Origin: Granulicatella sp041433555
GTDB taxonomy: Bacteria; Bacillota; Bacilli; Lactobacillales; Aerococcaceae
Length of the DNA stretch: 64,000 nt
Direction of reading: 5' to 3'
NCBI RefSeq assembly: GCF_041433555.1
Contig: NZ_JAPWBR010000010.1
Span: 1 to 64,000, forward strand
Part shown: piece by piece, positions 51,472 through 60,154 of the stretch
Layout of the letters: each line of letters starts with the position of its first letter
Numbering within the stretch: position 1 is the first letter of the stretch
Translations under genes and position numbers: made by a program
The notes under the pieces: generated by a model
Seen by the model: the letters and a program-made list of their open reading frames with translations, nothing else
Database searches by the model: none
What the model was told of the DNA's origin: nothing

Positions 51472-53940
51472 ATGAGTCAAATTCAAGATATTCAAGAATT
51501 GAATCTGGAAGATGTAATGGGCGACCGATTTGGACGTTATTCAAAATACATTATCCAAGACCGTGCTCTTCCTGATATCCGTGATGGTTTAAAACCAGTA
51601 CAACGTCGTATTTTATATGCGATGTCTATCGATGGAAATACTAGCGATAAACAATTCCGTAAATCGGCTAAAACTGTCGGTAACGTAATCGGTAATTTCC
51701 ACCCACACGGTGACTCTTCAGTATATGAAGCGATGGTTCGTATGAGTCAAGATTGGAAGCTTCGTGATGTGATAATTGAAATGCACGGGAATAATGGTAG
51801 TATGGACGGAGACCCTGCTGCTGCGATGCGTTATACGGAAGCCCGTCTTTCTAAAATTTCAGAAGAATTACTCCGTGATTTAGATAAACAGACCGTTGAA
51901 TTCGTATTAAACTTCGATGATACAGAAGAAGAACCAACTGTACTTCCTGCTCGTTATCCTAACCTCCTTGTAAATGGAGCTACTGGGATTTCAGCCGGTT
52001 ATGCTACAGAAATTCCAACGCATAACTTAGGAGAAGTGATTGACGCAACCATTCATGCAATTGACCATCCTAAAGCGACTGTGAAAGAATTAATGCAATT
52101 TGTGAAAGGTCCGGATTTCCCGACAGGAGGAATTATCCAGGGGATTGAGGAATTGGAACAAGCGTATGAAACCGGACGCGGTAAAGTGGTTATTCGTTCG
52201 AAAACGAAGATTGAACCAATTAAAGGCGGTAAAACACAAATAATCATTTCTGAAATTCCATATGAAGTAAACAAAGCTTTATTAGTGAAGAAGATTGATG
52301 AAATTCGCTTGAATAAGAAGATTGACGGTATTGCTGAAGTAAGGGACGAATCTGACCGTACAGGGCTTCAAATCGTTGTTGAATTGAAGAAAGAGGCCAA
52401 TGCAGAAGGCATTCTAAACTACTTATTGAAGAATACAGATTTACAAGTCAACTATAACTTCAATATGGTGGCTATTGATGAACGCCGTCCAGTACAAGTA
52501 GGCTTAAAAACAATTCTAACTTCATATATTAACTTCCAAAAAGAAGTGATTACAAGACGTACACAGTATGATTTGAAGAAAGCTCAAGATCGGTTGCATA
52601 TCGTAGACGGTTTGATGAAGGCTTTATCGATTTTAGACGAAGTGATTGCGTTAATCCGTAATAGTAAAGATAAGAAACACGCTAAAGAACGTTTAGTGGA
52701 GACATACGACTTTACAATGATTCAAGCAGAAGCGATTGTAAGTTTACAATTATATCGTTTAACAAATACAGATATTACAATCCTTCAAAATGAGAAGCTT
52801 GATTTGAATGAGCAAATCGCAACTTTCTTAAGTATCTTAAAATCTGAAAAAACACTTCTTCAAGTAATGAAGAGTGAATTGCGAGATTTGAAGAAGAAAT
52901 ATGCAACTCCTCGTTTAACGCAAATTCAAGCGGAAATTGAAGAGATTAAGATTGAAACTGAAGTATTAGTTACTGAAGAAGAAGTTTATGTGGTTGCTAC
53001 TAAACAAGGGTACTACAAACGTGTTAGCCCACGTTCGTTTGCTTCAAGCGCTCCAGAAGAAAACGGAATGCGTGAAGGGGATGAAGTAATCCTTTGCCAA
53101 AAAGCTTCGACACTAGATAACCTCATTCTATTTACTTCGAAAGGAAATTACTTACACTTACCAGTGCATGAAATTCCAGAAGCGAAATGGAAAGATGTTG
53201 GAAACCACTTAAGTCAATCGATTTCGCTAGCAAGTAATGAAGTGATTATTTCAGGATTTGTGAAAGCAAAAGATAGCGACGAGACTTATAAAGATTGGAC
53301 GGTTGTCTTCTTTACAAAAGAGGGCTTAGTGAAACAAACACTATTCAATGAGTTTACAACGTACCGAGGATACAAGACTCGTACAAGTAACGCGATGAAA
53401 CTTAAGACAACGACTGACGAAGTAGTGAAAGTGGTTGTCACAAATCCAGAAGGACTTGAAGTATTTATCGTAACGCACTGCGGATTTGGCTTACGCTATG
53501 AATTAAGCGAAATCCCAGTAGTTGGTACAGTAGCCAGCGGTGTGAAAGCAATCAACCTTCGTAAAGAAGATTTTGTTGCTGGAGCGATGGTTTACTCATT
53601 AGAACATAAAGTTGTTTCTGCATTCCTTACAACACAGCGTGGTGCTGTGAAACGATTCAATGTATTAGAAATCTCAATGCTCACACGTGCAAAACGTGGA
53701 CTCATGGTTTTACGTGAATTGAAGACAAAACCACATCGTGTCGTATTCTTAGATGGAGAAATCACTTCAACTAGCGAATACACGATTGTTGCTGGAAACG
53801 GCGAAACAAAAGTTGTTAGACCAATGGACTTAACGCTTGTGGATCGCACAAGTAATGGTTCGGCGCTTTTAGGAGATACTGACCAAGAAGTGAAAGCTGT
53901 TTTAGCAAACTTTGATTACAGTTCATTAACACAACAATAA
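51472..53940 (+). CDS. parC: DNA topoisomerase IV subunit A
   Basis: DNA-cutting subunit of topoisomerase IV, 822 residues. The catalytic tyrosine is Tyr121 in AAAMRYTEARLS. In the quinolone region Ser82 and Glu86 (HPHGDSSVYEAM) are the unmutated residues that match Ser80 and Glu84 of E. coli, so no classical resistance change is present. The C-terminal beta-pinwheel repeats run from about 500. GAGGAGGAA lies before the start. Confidence 0.96.
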   Translation: MSQIQDIQELNLEDVMGDRFGRYSKYIIQDRALPDIRDGLKPVQRRILYAMSIDGNTSDKQFRKSAKTVGNVIGNFHPHGDSSVYEAMVRMSQDWKLRDVIIEMHGNNGSMDGDPAAAMRYTEARLSKISEELLRDLDKQTVEFVLNFDDTEEEPTVLPARYPNLLVNGATGISAGYATEIPTHNLGEVIDATIHAIDHPKATVKELMQFVKGPDFPTGGIIQGIEELEQAYETGRGKVVIRSKTKIEPIKGGKTQIIISEIPYEVNKALLVKKIDEIRLNKKIDGIAEVRDESDRTGLQIVVELKKEANAEGILNYLLKNTDLQVNYNFNMVAIDERRPVQVGLKTILTSYINFQKEVITRRTQYDLKKAQDRLHIVDGLMKALSILDEVIALIRNSKDKKHAKERLVETYDFTMIQAEAIVSLQLYRLTNTDITILQNEKLDLNEQIATFLSILKSEKTLLQVMKSELRDLKKKYATPRLTQIQAEIEEIKIETEVLVTEEEVYVVATKQGYYKRVSPRSFASSAPEENGMREGDEVILCQKASTLDNLILFTSKGNYLHLPVHEIPEAKWKDVGNHLSQSISLASNEVIISGFVKAKDSDETYKDWTVVFFTKEGLVKQTLFNEFTTYRGYKTRTSNAMKLKTTTDEVVKVVVTNPEGLEVFIVTHCGFGLRYELSEIPVVGTVASGVKAINLRKEDFVAGAMVYSLEHKVVSAFLTTQRGAVKRFNVLEISMLTRAKRGLMVLRELKTKPHRVVFLDGEITSTSEYTIVAGNGETKVVRPMDLTLVDRTSNGSALLGDTDQEVKAVLANFDYSSLTQQ

Positions 53941-53951
53941 AAAGAGATAGA

Positions 53952-53983
53952 AAAGGACTTCCAAATGATTTTGGAAGTCCTTT
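53952..53983. terminator. Bidirectional terminator after parC
   Basis: Perfect 14-bp stem AAAGGACTTCCAAA with its complement and a 4-base loop. T runs on both strands serve parC and the convergent glycoside hydrolase gene. Confidence 0.85.
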
Positions 53984-53987
53984 TTGA

Positions 53988-55190
53988 TTAGAAATTAATT
54001 TCAGTTGAATATTGAGAAGCTGCGTTCCAGAGAAGATACTCGGTTACACCGGCTTCTTTTAGAGCTTGAATCTCTTCACTAATGACATCAGCAGTATAAA
54101 GCTGATAATTTCCTTCGCCAAGGAAGTCTGCCGTGAAGGCCTGAATCCAAGGTCTTGAGATAGGAGAAGGGTTTAATGTCTTCACATATCCTTTTTCAAT
54201 CACCATATAACGTTTCACGATTTCGTAAGGATCTTTATCAGGGTCTTTTACATCAAGCGCGTAATTAACCCAGTGACTTGGGAAAATCATCGGAGAGATC
54301 ACATCTACTTTATCCGCGATGTTAACAAATTTTTGCCCAATACCACCGATTTTTGATTCAGTAATCGCATGCGCTAAAATATCCGCTGATAGATGAACAC
54401 CATATGGTTGTAATTTTTCACGAATGAACGCTACAAAGTCTGTGATAGCAGCGATTCGAGCTTCATCATCGTTTTTAATATGAGCGTAATCACCTTTATC
54501 AAATACTAAGTCATCAGATACTGTCTCGAATCCAAGAGGGAAACGAACGTAGTCTAACTGAATATCTTTAAATCCTGCCTTAGCAGCACCAATAGCGATT
54601 TCAGCAATATATTCCCAGTTTTCTTTTAGGAATGGATTTAAGAATGTTTCACCGTCATCCGTATACCACAATTGGCCTAATGCGTTTCTGAATGAACGCT
54701 CAGGGTTTTCCTTTGGAACATAACGGTCTCCAAAACATACAATACGAGCAATTGGATAGATTTGTTCTTGCTCGAGTCGTTTCAGAAGAGCAGTTGTGTC
54801 AGGCACTTCATTAACGGTATGTTTTTTTACTAATGGATTATCTGTATCAAGAGGCATGGTAATTTGTCCATAACCATCACGAACATCGATAACTAATGAG
54901 TTAATTGGAGTAGACTTCACGAATTGAATCATATTTTCCAAGTCTTGTCCTTTGGCACGGAACGCTTGTAAATAAACTCCTTTAACTCCGTCTGCAGGGT
55001 ATGAAATCGAAATTCCTGAATCATAAATATGCTCCTGCGGAATATTTGAAGGCATCCGTAATAAACTATTGGTTCTTAAATTCAACTTACTATCAGCAGC
55101 ATCTTGTGCGTTTGCAATCGGATAGAAAGCGAGTAGAGAACTAACTGAAGCTACAGCGAGCGCGCTTGTTAATAAAGTCTTTTTCTTCAT
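53988..55190 (-). CDS. Secreted putative glycoside hydrolase (DUF4015 family)
   Basis: Exported protein of 400 residues. The signal peptide (KKKTLLTSALAVASVSSLLA...) ends with ANAQD near residue 29. The rest looks like the TIM-barrel DUF4015 family: SISYPADGVKGVYLQAFRAKG near 47, LVIDVRDGYGQI near 98, IQLDYVRFPLG near 213, and SADILAHAITES near 273. Conserved acidic residues on strand ends are typical of glycoside hydrolases, but the substrate is unknown; a cell-surface or wall glycan is likely. It lies downstream of a lipoprotein gene with a 5-base gap. Confidence 0.85.
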   Translation of the reverse strand: MKKKTLLTSALAVASVSSLLAFYPIANAQDAADSKLNLRTNSLLRMPSNIPQEHIYDSGISISYPADGVKGVYLQAFRAKGQDLENMIQFVKSTPINSLVIDVRDGYGQITMPLDTDNPLVKKHTVNEVPDTTALLKRLEQEQIYPIARIVCFGDRYVPKENPERSFRNALGQLWYTDDGETFLNPFLKENWEYIAEIAIGAAKAGFKDIQLDYVRFPLGFETVSDDLVFDKGDYAHIKNDDEARIAAITDFVAFIREKLQPYGVHLSADILAHAITESKIGGIGQKFVNIADKVDVISPMIFPSHWVNYALDVKDPDKDPYEIVKRYMVIEKGYVKTLNPSPISRPWIQAFTADFLGEGNYQLYTADVISEEIQALKEAGVTEYLLWNAASQYSTEINF

Positions 55191-55195
55191 AATGA

Positions 55196-55834
55196 TTACT
55201 CACCCTTTCCGTTGTTCGCCAAACGAGCTTTTAGAATTCGAATTGGACGATCTAACTCACTGATAGGAGAATTAATCTCTTCGATAATTTGTTGACGCTC
55301 GTTAGCAGAGTTGTTCACTTCAATGATGAGTGATCTCAATTCATCGTTTGTTTGTTTTCCGCCAGAGATGCTAACGAAGAACTCAGCTTCTTTTTCTAAT
55401 TGTTTTTGAGACATTTCAGAGTAGTTCTTTAAATGATTAACAATCGATTGAAGATTTGATACTACAATTTGAATTTCTGCTGAAGGGAGGTTCTTATCCT
55501 TCAAGTTACTTAGTCTAGTCGCATCATCTGATAAAACTTTGAGCGATTTTTGCATAGACTTCAACAATTGCTGACGTTCTTGAATATTGGTGAATACTTT
55601 ACCCGTTTTCTTAGCGTAAGTAGTCATCGTGTAATCTTCTTGGATATCCGCTTCCCAATCTGATTGTAACGAATTTTCTAACGCTTGAATGTCATTTAAT
55701 TGTTGAACGACAACAGGTAAGGTATCTTGTACTTCTTGAACAGTAGATTCGGCACTTTTCTTTGTATTACCGCAAGCTCCTAAAAATAAGAACCCAGCGC
55801 TAATCAAGAATACCTTGGCTGCGATTTTTTTCAT
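55196..55834 (-). CDS. YkyA-like cell-wall-binding lipoprotein
   Basis: Lipoprotein of 212 residues. The lipobox LGAC places the lipid-modified Cys at about residue 21. The mature part is almost all coiled coil, with many Gln, Leu and Lys, as in the YkyA family. Function is unknown. It precedes the glycoside hydrolase gene by five bases on the same strand, so both are likely made together and act at the cell surface. Confidence 0.85.
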   Translation of the reverse strand: MKKIAAKVFLISAGFLFLGACGNTKKSAESTVQEVQDTLPVVVQQLNDIQALENSLQSDWEADIQEDYTMTTYAKKTGKVFTNIQERQQLLKSMQKSLKVLSDDATRLSNLKDKNLPSAEIQIVVSNLQSIVNHLKNYSEMSQKQLEKEAEFFVSISGGKQTNDELRSLIIEVNNSANERQQIIEEINSPISELDRPIRILKARLANNGKGE

Positions 55835-56008
55835 AATACACTCCTTTTACAGTAATGCGTTTTCTTGTTGATATTATACGTGTATTTTGATGATTTTTCA
55901 ATCTTTTGGTTGATTTTTAGGACTTTCTCCCCATTTTCAGTTAAATTTTACCCGTTTTTACCCCTTGAGTGGAAAAAAGTGTTTCATTTTAACCAGATTT
56001 TCAGTTCG

Positions 56009-56037
56009 TTGACTATAAGTTGACTTCTTTGTACAAT
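56009..56037 (+). promoter_or_regulatory. Promoter of lspA
   Basis: TTGACT (56009-56014), 17 bases, TACAAT (56032-56037). Transcription near 56044 rules out the in-frame ATG at 56020 as the start of lspA. Confidence 0.75.
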
Positions 56038-56067
56038 ACTATTATTGAAAAGAAATGGAGAAGTGAC

Positions 56068-56517
56068 ATGTTTTTATATTTAATTTTAAGTGCTGTATTA
56101 ATTATTGCAGATCAATTAGTGAAATTATGGATTGTAAATAATTTTAACTTACATGATGGGATGGAATTCATTAATGGGTTAGTCAGTATTTTATACGTTC
56201 GAAACACTGGGGCAGCATGGGGGATGTTTGAAGGGAAGATGTTTTTCTTCTACGCAATCACCGCTGTAGCTGTGGGGACACTTTTATACTTAATGTTTAA
56301 AGAAAAAGGGAAATCTAAATTATTATTAACAGCTTATGCTTTTATTCTTGCAGGTGCTGTAGGAAACTTTATTGATCGCATTCGTTTGGGTTATGTAGTG
56401 GATATGTTTAAATTTGAATTTATCGACTTCCCAATTTTTAACGTTGCTGATATTTGTTTAACTTTCGGGGTAATTATCTTATTCTATTATGTTATTTTTA
56501 AAGAACAATCAAAATAG
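56068..56517 (+). CDS. lspA: Lipoprotein signal peptidase (signal peptidase II)
   Basis: Membrane aspartic protease of 149 residues that cuts lipoprotein signal peptides. Four transmembrane segments, with IIADQLVKLWIVNN near the N-terminus, NTGAAWGMFEG near 48, and the two catalytic aspartates in GNFIDRIRLG near 102 and FNVADICLTFG near 127. The ATG at 56068 has GGAGAAG upstream. The next gene starts nine bases after the stop, as in the common lspA-rluD-pyrR order. Confidence 0.95.
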   Translation: MFLYLILSAVLIIADQLVKLWIVNNFNLHDGMEFINGLVSILYVRNTGAAWGMFEGKMFFFYAITAVAVGTLLYLMFKEKGKSKLLLTAYAFILAGAVGNFIDRIRLGYVVDMFKFEFIDFPIFNVADICLTFGVIILFYYVIFKEQSK

Positions 56518-56526
56518 GAGAGCGTT

Positions 56527-57450
56527 ATGACATCAGTATTTAAAGAATTAACACTTGATTTAGAAAAAACTGAACGATTAGATAAAGTCTTAACTGCCAC
56601 GCTTGGTATTAGTAGAAGTACAATTCAAAGCTGGTTAAAAGCTGGACTTGTATCTGTTAATGGTGAAGTGGTGAAATCCAATTATAAAGCTCAAAATGGA
56701 GACGTAGTGACAATTCTTCAAAAAGAGGAAGAAGCTATTACCATTCAGCCTGAAGATATTCCTCTAGATATCGTTTATGAAGATGATTCATTAATTGTAG
56801 TGAATAAACCAAGTGGAATGGTTGTTCATCCGTCAAAAGGACACTATAGCGGAACTCTCGTAAACGCTTTGTTATATCATTCAAATAGTTTATCAGATAG
56901 CACGAGTGAAGAAATTTATCGTCCAGGTCTTGTTCACCGAATTGATAAGGATACAAGTGGTCTATTAGTGATCGCAAAGAATAATGACGTTCATCAAAAG
57001 TTAGCACAGCAGATTAGTGAGAATAAAATGAACCGTGAGTACATCGCTATTGTTGATGGTCATTTTTCCCACGAAACAGGTGTAATTGATGCTCCATTAT
57101 CTCGTCATCAAACGAACCGTTTAAAACGAGTAGTAGAAAAGGGCGGAAAGAATGCTGTTACGCATTTTGAAGTGCTAGATGCATTTTCTGATTATTCGCT
57201 AGTGTCTTGTCGTTTAGAAACAGGTCGTACTCATCAAATTAGAGCGCATATGGAGTTTATTAAACATCCGATTGTAAATGATCCTTTGTATCATCCGAAA
57301 GGTAAACACGCAACTGAATTTGGTCAATTTTTACACGCGAGAACACTTAGCTTTACACATCCAGTGACTGGAGAAACGTTAAACTTCCACGTGGAACCGC
57401 CAAAAGAGTTTGAGGATTTTATCCAATTGCATAAAGGACGTTTTTCATAG
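56527..57450 (+). CDS. RluA/RluD-family pseudouridine synthase
   Basis: RNA-modifying enzyme of 307 residues. An N-terminal S4 RNA-binding domain (SRSTIQSWLKAGLVSVNGEVV) precedes the catalytic domain, where the key Asp is in LVHRIDKDTSGLLV near 140. RTHQIRAHM near 240 is also typical. It corresponds to Bacillus YlyB and may act on 23S rRNA; the target uridine is not shown here. TAGGAGAGCG is before the ATG, and pyrR follows. Confidence 0.93.
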   Translation: MTSVFKELTLDLEKTERLDKVLTATLGISRSTIQSWLKAGLVSVNGEVVKSNYKAQNGDVVTILQKEEEAITIQPEDIPLDIVYEDDSLIVVNKPSGMVVHPSKGHYSGTLVNALLYHSNSLSDSTSEEIYRPGLVHRIDKDTSGLLVIAKNNDVHQKLAQQISENKMNREYIAIVDGHFSHETGVIDAPLSRHQTNRLKRVVEKGGKNAVTHFEVLDAFSDYSLVSCRLETGRTHQIRAHMEFIKHPIVNDPLYHPKGKHATEFGQFLHARTLSFTHPVTGETLNFHVEPPKEFEDFIQLHKGRFS

Positions 57451-57464
57451 TAGAGGAGACGACA

Positions 57465-58001
57465 ATGAAAGAAGTTAGAATTATGGACGAAGGCGCCATC
57501 AGCAGAGCATTAACTAGAATCTCATATGAAATTATCGAGCAACAAAAAGATGTTTCGAACTTAGTTATCATTGGAATTAAAACTAGAGGAATTACTTTAG
57601 CAAAACGCATTGCTGAAAAGATTTCGGCTCTTGAAAAGAAAAAAGTTCCAGTTGGTGAAGTGGATATCACATTATATCGTGACGACAGACATGATAGTGA
57701 AGAGACTTACGCCCCGGTTTTAAATGGAACGCATATTCCATTCGACATTAAAGGGAAGCAAGTCGTTCTCGTAGATGATGTATTATTCACGGGAAGAACT
57801 GTCAGAGCAGCTCTTGATGCAATTATGGATGTAGATAGACCAAAAAGAATTAGTTTAGCGATTCTAATTGATAGAGGACACCGAGAGTTACCAATCCGTC
57901 CTGATTTTATTGGTAAGAATGTACCAACTTCTTTAGATGAAGTGATTCATGTTCGATTAACAGAAGATGATCATATAGAAGAAGTGATTATTGAAAAATA
58001 G
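57465..58001 (+). CDS. pyrR: PyrR, pyrimidine operon attenuator / UPRTase
   Basis: RNA-binding attenuation protein of 178 residues that also has uracil phosphoribosyltransferase activity. The PRPP-binding motif VVLVDDVLFTGRTVRAA is near 101, and the start RIMDEGAISRALTRI is typical. No pyr biosynthesis genes follow; a terminator ends the unit, so here PyrR must act on targets elsewhere. Usually the pyr operon is next to it in Bacillus. Confidence 0.95.
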   Translation: MKEVRIMDEGAISRALTRISYEIIEQQKDVSNLVIIGIKTRGITLAKRIAEKISALEKKKVPVGEVDITLYRDDRHDSEETYAPVLNGTHIPFDIKGKQVVLVDDVLFTGRTVRAALDAIMDVDRPKRISLAILIDRGHRELPIRPDFIGKNVPTSLDEVIHVRLTEDDHIEEVIIEK

Positions 58002-58009
58002 TTTATACG

Positions 58010-58036
58010 ATACCTTCTCATTCAATGAGAGGGTAT
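58010..58036 (+). terminator. Terminator of lspA-rluD-pyrR
   Basis: ATACCTTCTCATT pairs with AATGAGAGGGTAT (one G-T; the innermost pairs must open to form a loop), followed by TTTTATTTT. Confidence 0.8.
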
Positions 58037-58159
58037 TTTTATTTTAGGAATTAAAATGATCAAATCACATATTTTAGTCGTTTTAAAAACGTAAAAATAC
58101 GAATTCTTCCTATATAAATAACTATATTACCAATTTCCAAACGTTCGTAAAGTAAACGC

Positions 58160-58173
58160 AAACAATCATAAAA
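58160..58173 (+). promoter_or_regulatory. Upstream half of a distant inverted repeat at the ula promoter
   Basis: AAACAATCATAAAA. Its exact reverse complement is at 58290-58303, with the promoter between. It lies about 30 bases upstream of the -35. Likely an operator for the ula repressor. Confidence 0.65.
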
Positions 58174-58194
58174 CTGATTATTCGATTACTTGTT

Positions 58195-58209
58195 TGTAAA
58201 CGGTTGTAA
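58195..58209 (+). promoter_or_regulatory. cre-like site overlapping the ula -35
   Basis: TGTAAACGGTTGTAA resembles the CcpA consensus TGWAANCGNTNWCA with two mismatches. It covers the -35 box, so binding would block transcription when a better sugar is present. The centre is also a palindrome CGGTT-GT-AACCG (58201-58212). Confidence 0.5.
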
Positions 58210-58232
58210 CCGAAAATTCTATATACTATACT
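58204..58232 (+). promoter_or_regulatory. Promoter of the ula operon
   Basis: TTGTAA (58204-58209), 17 bases, TATACT (58227-58232). Transcription would start near 58239, giving a leader of about 95 bases that contains the second half of the inverted repeat. Confidence 0.7.
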
Positions 58233-58289
58233 AATAGCATGAATTGGTACCGTAACTTATTAAATGATCATTTTCGTAAGACGTTATGA

Positions 58290-58303
58290 TTTTATGATTG
58301 TTT
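58290..58303 (+). promoter_or_regulatory. Downstream half of the inverted repeat, in the ula leader
   Basis: TTTTATGATTGTTT, the exact reverse complement of 58160-58173. It lies about 50 bases after the predicted transcription start and 30 before the coding start. Together the two copies could allow a DNA loop across the promoter. The rest of the 331 bases before ulaD holds a small palindrome CGTTTT-A-AAAACG near 58080 and nothing else I recognise. Confidence 0.65.
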
Positions 58304-58332
58304 AAGGCAAGATAGAAAAGGAGAATGATATA

Positions 58333-58971
58333 ATGGCAATTCCTAATTTACAAGTTGCTTTGGACCACAACCGTATCGAAGATGCATTAAAAGATGCTCT
58401 TGCGGTTGGTAACGAAGTTGACATTATTGAAGCAGGAACAATTTTACTTTTAAACGAAGGAGACAAAGCGATTAAATGCTTACGCAGCGCTTTCCCTGAT
58501 AAAGTAATCATTGCTGATACAAAATGTGCTGACGCTGGTACAACTGTTGCTAAAAACGTTGAACTTGCAGGAGCTGACTGGATGACAGTTATTTGCTGCG
58601 CAACGATCCCAACGATGGAAGCAGCTAACAAAGAAGTGAAATCTCTTCAAGTTGAATTATATGGAGATTGGACTTTCGAACAAGCACAACAATGGAGAGA
58701 TGCTGGTATTGACCAAGCAATCTTCCACCAAAGCCGCGACGCTCTATTTGCAGGAGCTACTTGGACTGAATCTGATTTAAACAAAATCCGTCGTTTAATC
58801 GACATGGGATTCAAAGTTTCAGCAACAGGTGGATTAACAAAAGACACATTAAAAGTGTTTGAAGGAATTCCAATTTACACATTCATCGCAGGACGTGGAA
58901 TCTACGCTACTGAAAATCCAGCACAATCTGCTCGTGAATTCAAAGAAGAAATCAAACGTATCTGGGGTTAA
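58333..58971 (+). CDS. ulaD: 3-keto-L-gulonate-6-phosphate decarboxylase
   Basis: Enzyme of 212 residues of the orotidine-phosphate decarboxylase fold that turns 3-keto-L-gulonate 6-phosphate into L-xylulose 5-phosphate. It reads LQVALDHNRIEDAL at the start, IIEAGTILLLNEG near 34, the active-site ADTKCADAG near 60, and TGGLTKDTL near 170. Context with ulaG, the ascorbate PTS and ulaE/F favours UlaD over hexulose-phosphate synthase. AAAGGAGAA precedes the ATG. First gene of the operon. Confidence 0.93.
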   Translation: MAIPNLQVALDHNRIEDALKDALAVGNEVDIIEAGTILLLNEGDKAIKCLRSAFPDKVIIADTKCADAGTTVAKNVELAGADWMTVICCATIPTMEAANKEVKSLQVELYGDWTFEQAQQWRDAGIDQAIFHQSRDALFAGATWTESDLNKIRRLIDMGFKVSATGGLTKDTLKVFEGIPIYTFIAGRGIYATENPAQSAREFKEEIKRIWG

Positions 58972-58989
58972 TCCCAAGGAGGAAAAACA

Positions 58990-60051
58990 ATGGCAAATAT
59001 CAAAGATGTAACAAAAGAATCTTGGATTTTATCAACTTTCCCAGAATGGGGAACTTGGTTAAACGAAGAAATCGAACGCGAAGAAGTTAAACCTGGAACA
59101 TTCGCTATGTGGTGGTTAGGATGTACTGGTATCTGGTTAAAATCAGAAAAAAACACTAACATCTTATGTGACTTATGGTGTGGAACTGGTAAACGTAGCC
59201 ACGGTAACGGAAAAATGAAAACTGGTCACCAAATGCAACGTATGAGTGGTTGCCAAAACTTACAACCAAACTTACGTACACAACCATTCGTAATCGATCC
59301 ATTTGAAGTGAAAAACGTTGATGCTTTAGTAGTAACACACATTCACTCAGACCACTTAGACATTAACACAGCTGCTGCAGTTGCTAATAACTGTCCAGAA
59401 GCTAAATTCGTGGGACCACAAGAAGTAGTAAATACTTGGTTAGGTTGGGGAGTTCCTGCTGAACGTACTATCGTAGTACACCCAGGAGACTCAGTTAAAA
59501 TCAAAGACATCGAAATCGTTGCTTTAGAAGCATTTGACCGTACAGCCTTAGTAACTGCTAAAGACGGTGAAGTTCTTAAAGGAAAAATGCCTCAAGATAT
59601 GGACGAAATCGCTGTTAACTACTTATTCAAAACAAGTGGTGGCAACTTATATCACGCAGGAGATTCTCACTACTCAAACATGTTTGCAAAACATGGTAAC
59701 GAACATGAAATCGATGTGTGCTTAGGTGCTTACGGTGAAAACCCTCGTGGTATCACTGACAAAGTGACTTCAGTTGATATGTTACGTATGGCTGAATCAT
59801 TAAACGCTAAAGTTGTTATCCCAGTTCACTATGACATTTGGGCTAACTTCCAAGCAGATCCAAAAGAAATTACAGAAATCTGGAAATTCAAGAAAGATCG
59901 CCTAGAATACAAATTCAAACCATTCATCTGGCAAGTAGGTGGTAAATATACTTACCCAACTGACAAAGATAAATTAGAATTCAACTTCTACCGTGGATTT
60001 GACGATGTATTCTCAGTTGAGAATGACGTACCATTCCCATCATTCTTATAA
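58990..60051 (+). CDS. ulaG: L-ascorbate-6-phosphate lactonase
   Basis: Metallo-beta-lactamase-fold enzyme of 353 residues that opens the lactone ring of ascorbate 6-phosphate to give 3-keto-L-gulonate 6-phosphate. The metal site is HIHSDHLD near 117, with GDSHYSN near 221 and VIPVHYDIW near 278. Length matches UlaG. CAAGGAGG precedes the ATG and codon bias is strong. A 27-base hairpin follows in the gap before the PTS genes. Confidence 0.95.
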   Translation: MANIKDVTKESWILSTFPEWGTWLNEEIEREEVKPGTFAMWWLGCTGIWLKSEKNTNILCDLWCGTGKRSHGNGKMKTGHQMQRMSGCQNLQPNLRTQPFVIDPFEVKNVDALVVTHIHSDHLDINTAAAVANNCPEAKFVGPQEVVNTWLGWGVPAERTIVVHPGDSVKIKDIEIVALEAFDRTALVTAKDGEVLKGKMPQDMDEIAVNYLFKTSGGNLYHAGDSHYSNMFAKHGNEHEIDVCLGAYGENPRGITDKVTSVDMLRMAESLNAKVVIPVHYDIWANFQADPKEITEIWKFKKDRLEYKFKPFIWQVGGKYTYPTDKDKLEFNFYRGFDDVFSVENDVPFPSFL

Positions 60052-60075
60052 TATTGTCATTAAATAAATTTGGAG

Positions 60076-60102
60076 AGCCTAGAGCTTAACCCACTCTAGG
60101 CT
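60076..60102 (+). other. Intercistronic stem-loop between ulaG and the IIA gene
   Basis: Perfect 9-bp stem AGCCTAGAG/CTCTAGGCT with a 9-base loop and only three T after it. It is more likely an mRNA stability or partial-termination element than a full terminator. Confidence 0.6.
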
Positions 60103-60154
60103 TTACCAAAGTGTAATAATGAATACGATTTCTTAATAACACAAGGAGGAATAT

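Noticed and set aside
51472..53940. Quinolone resistance mutation in parC
   Set aside because: Ser82 and Glu86, the usual positions, are the sensitive residues.
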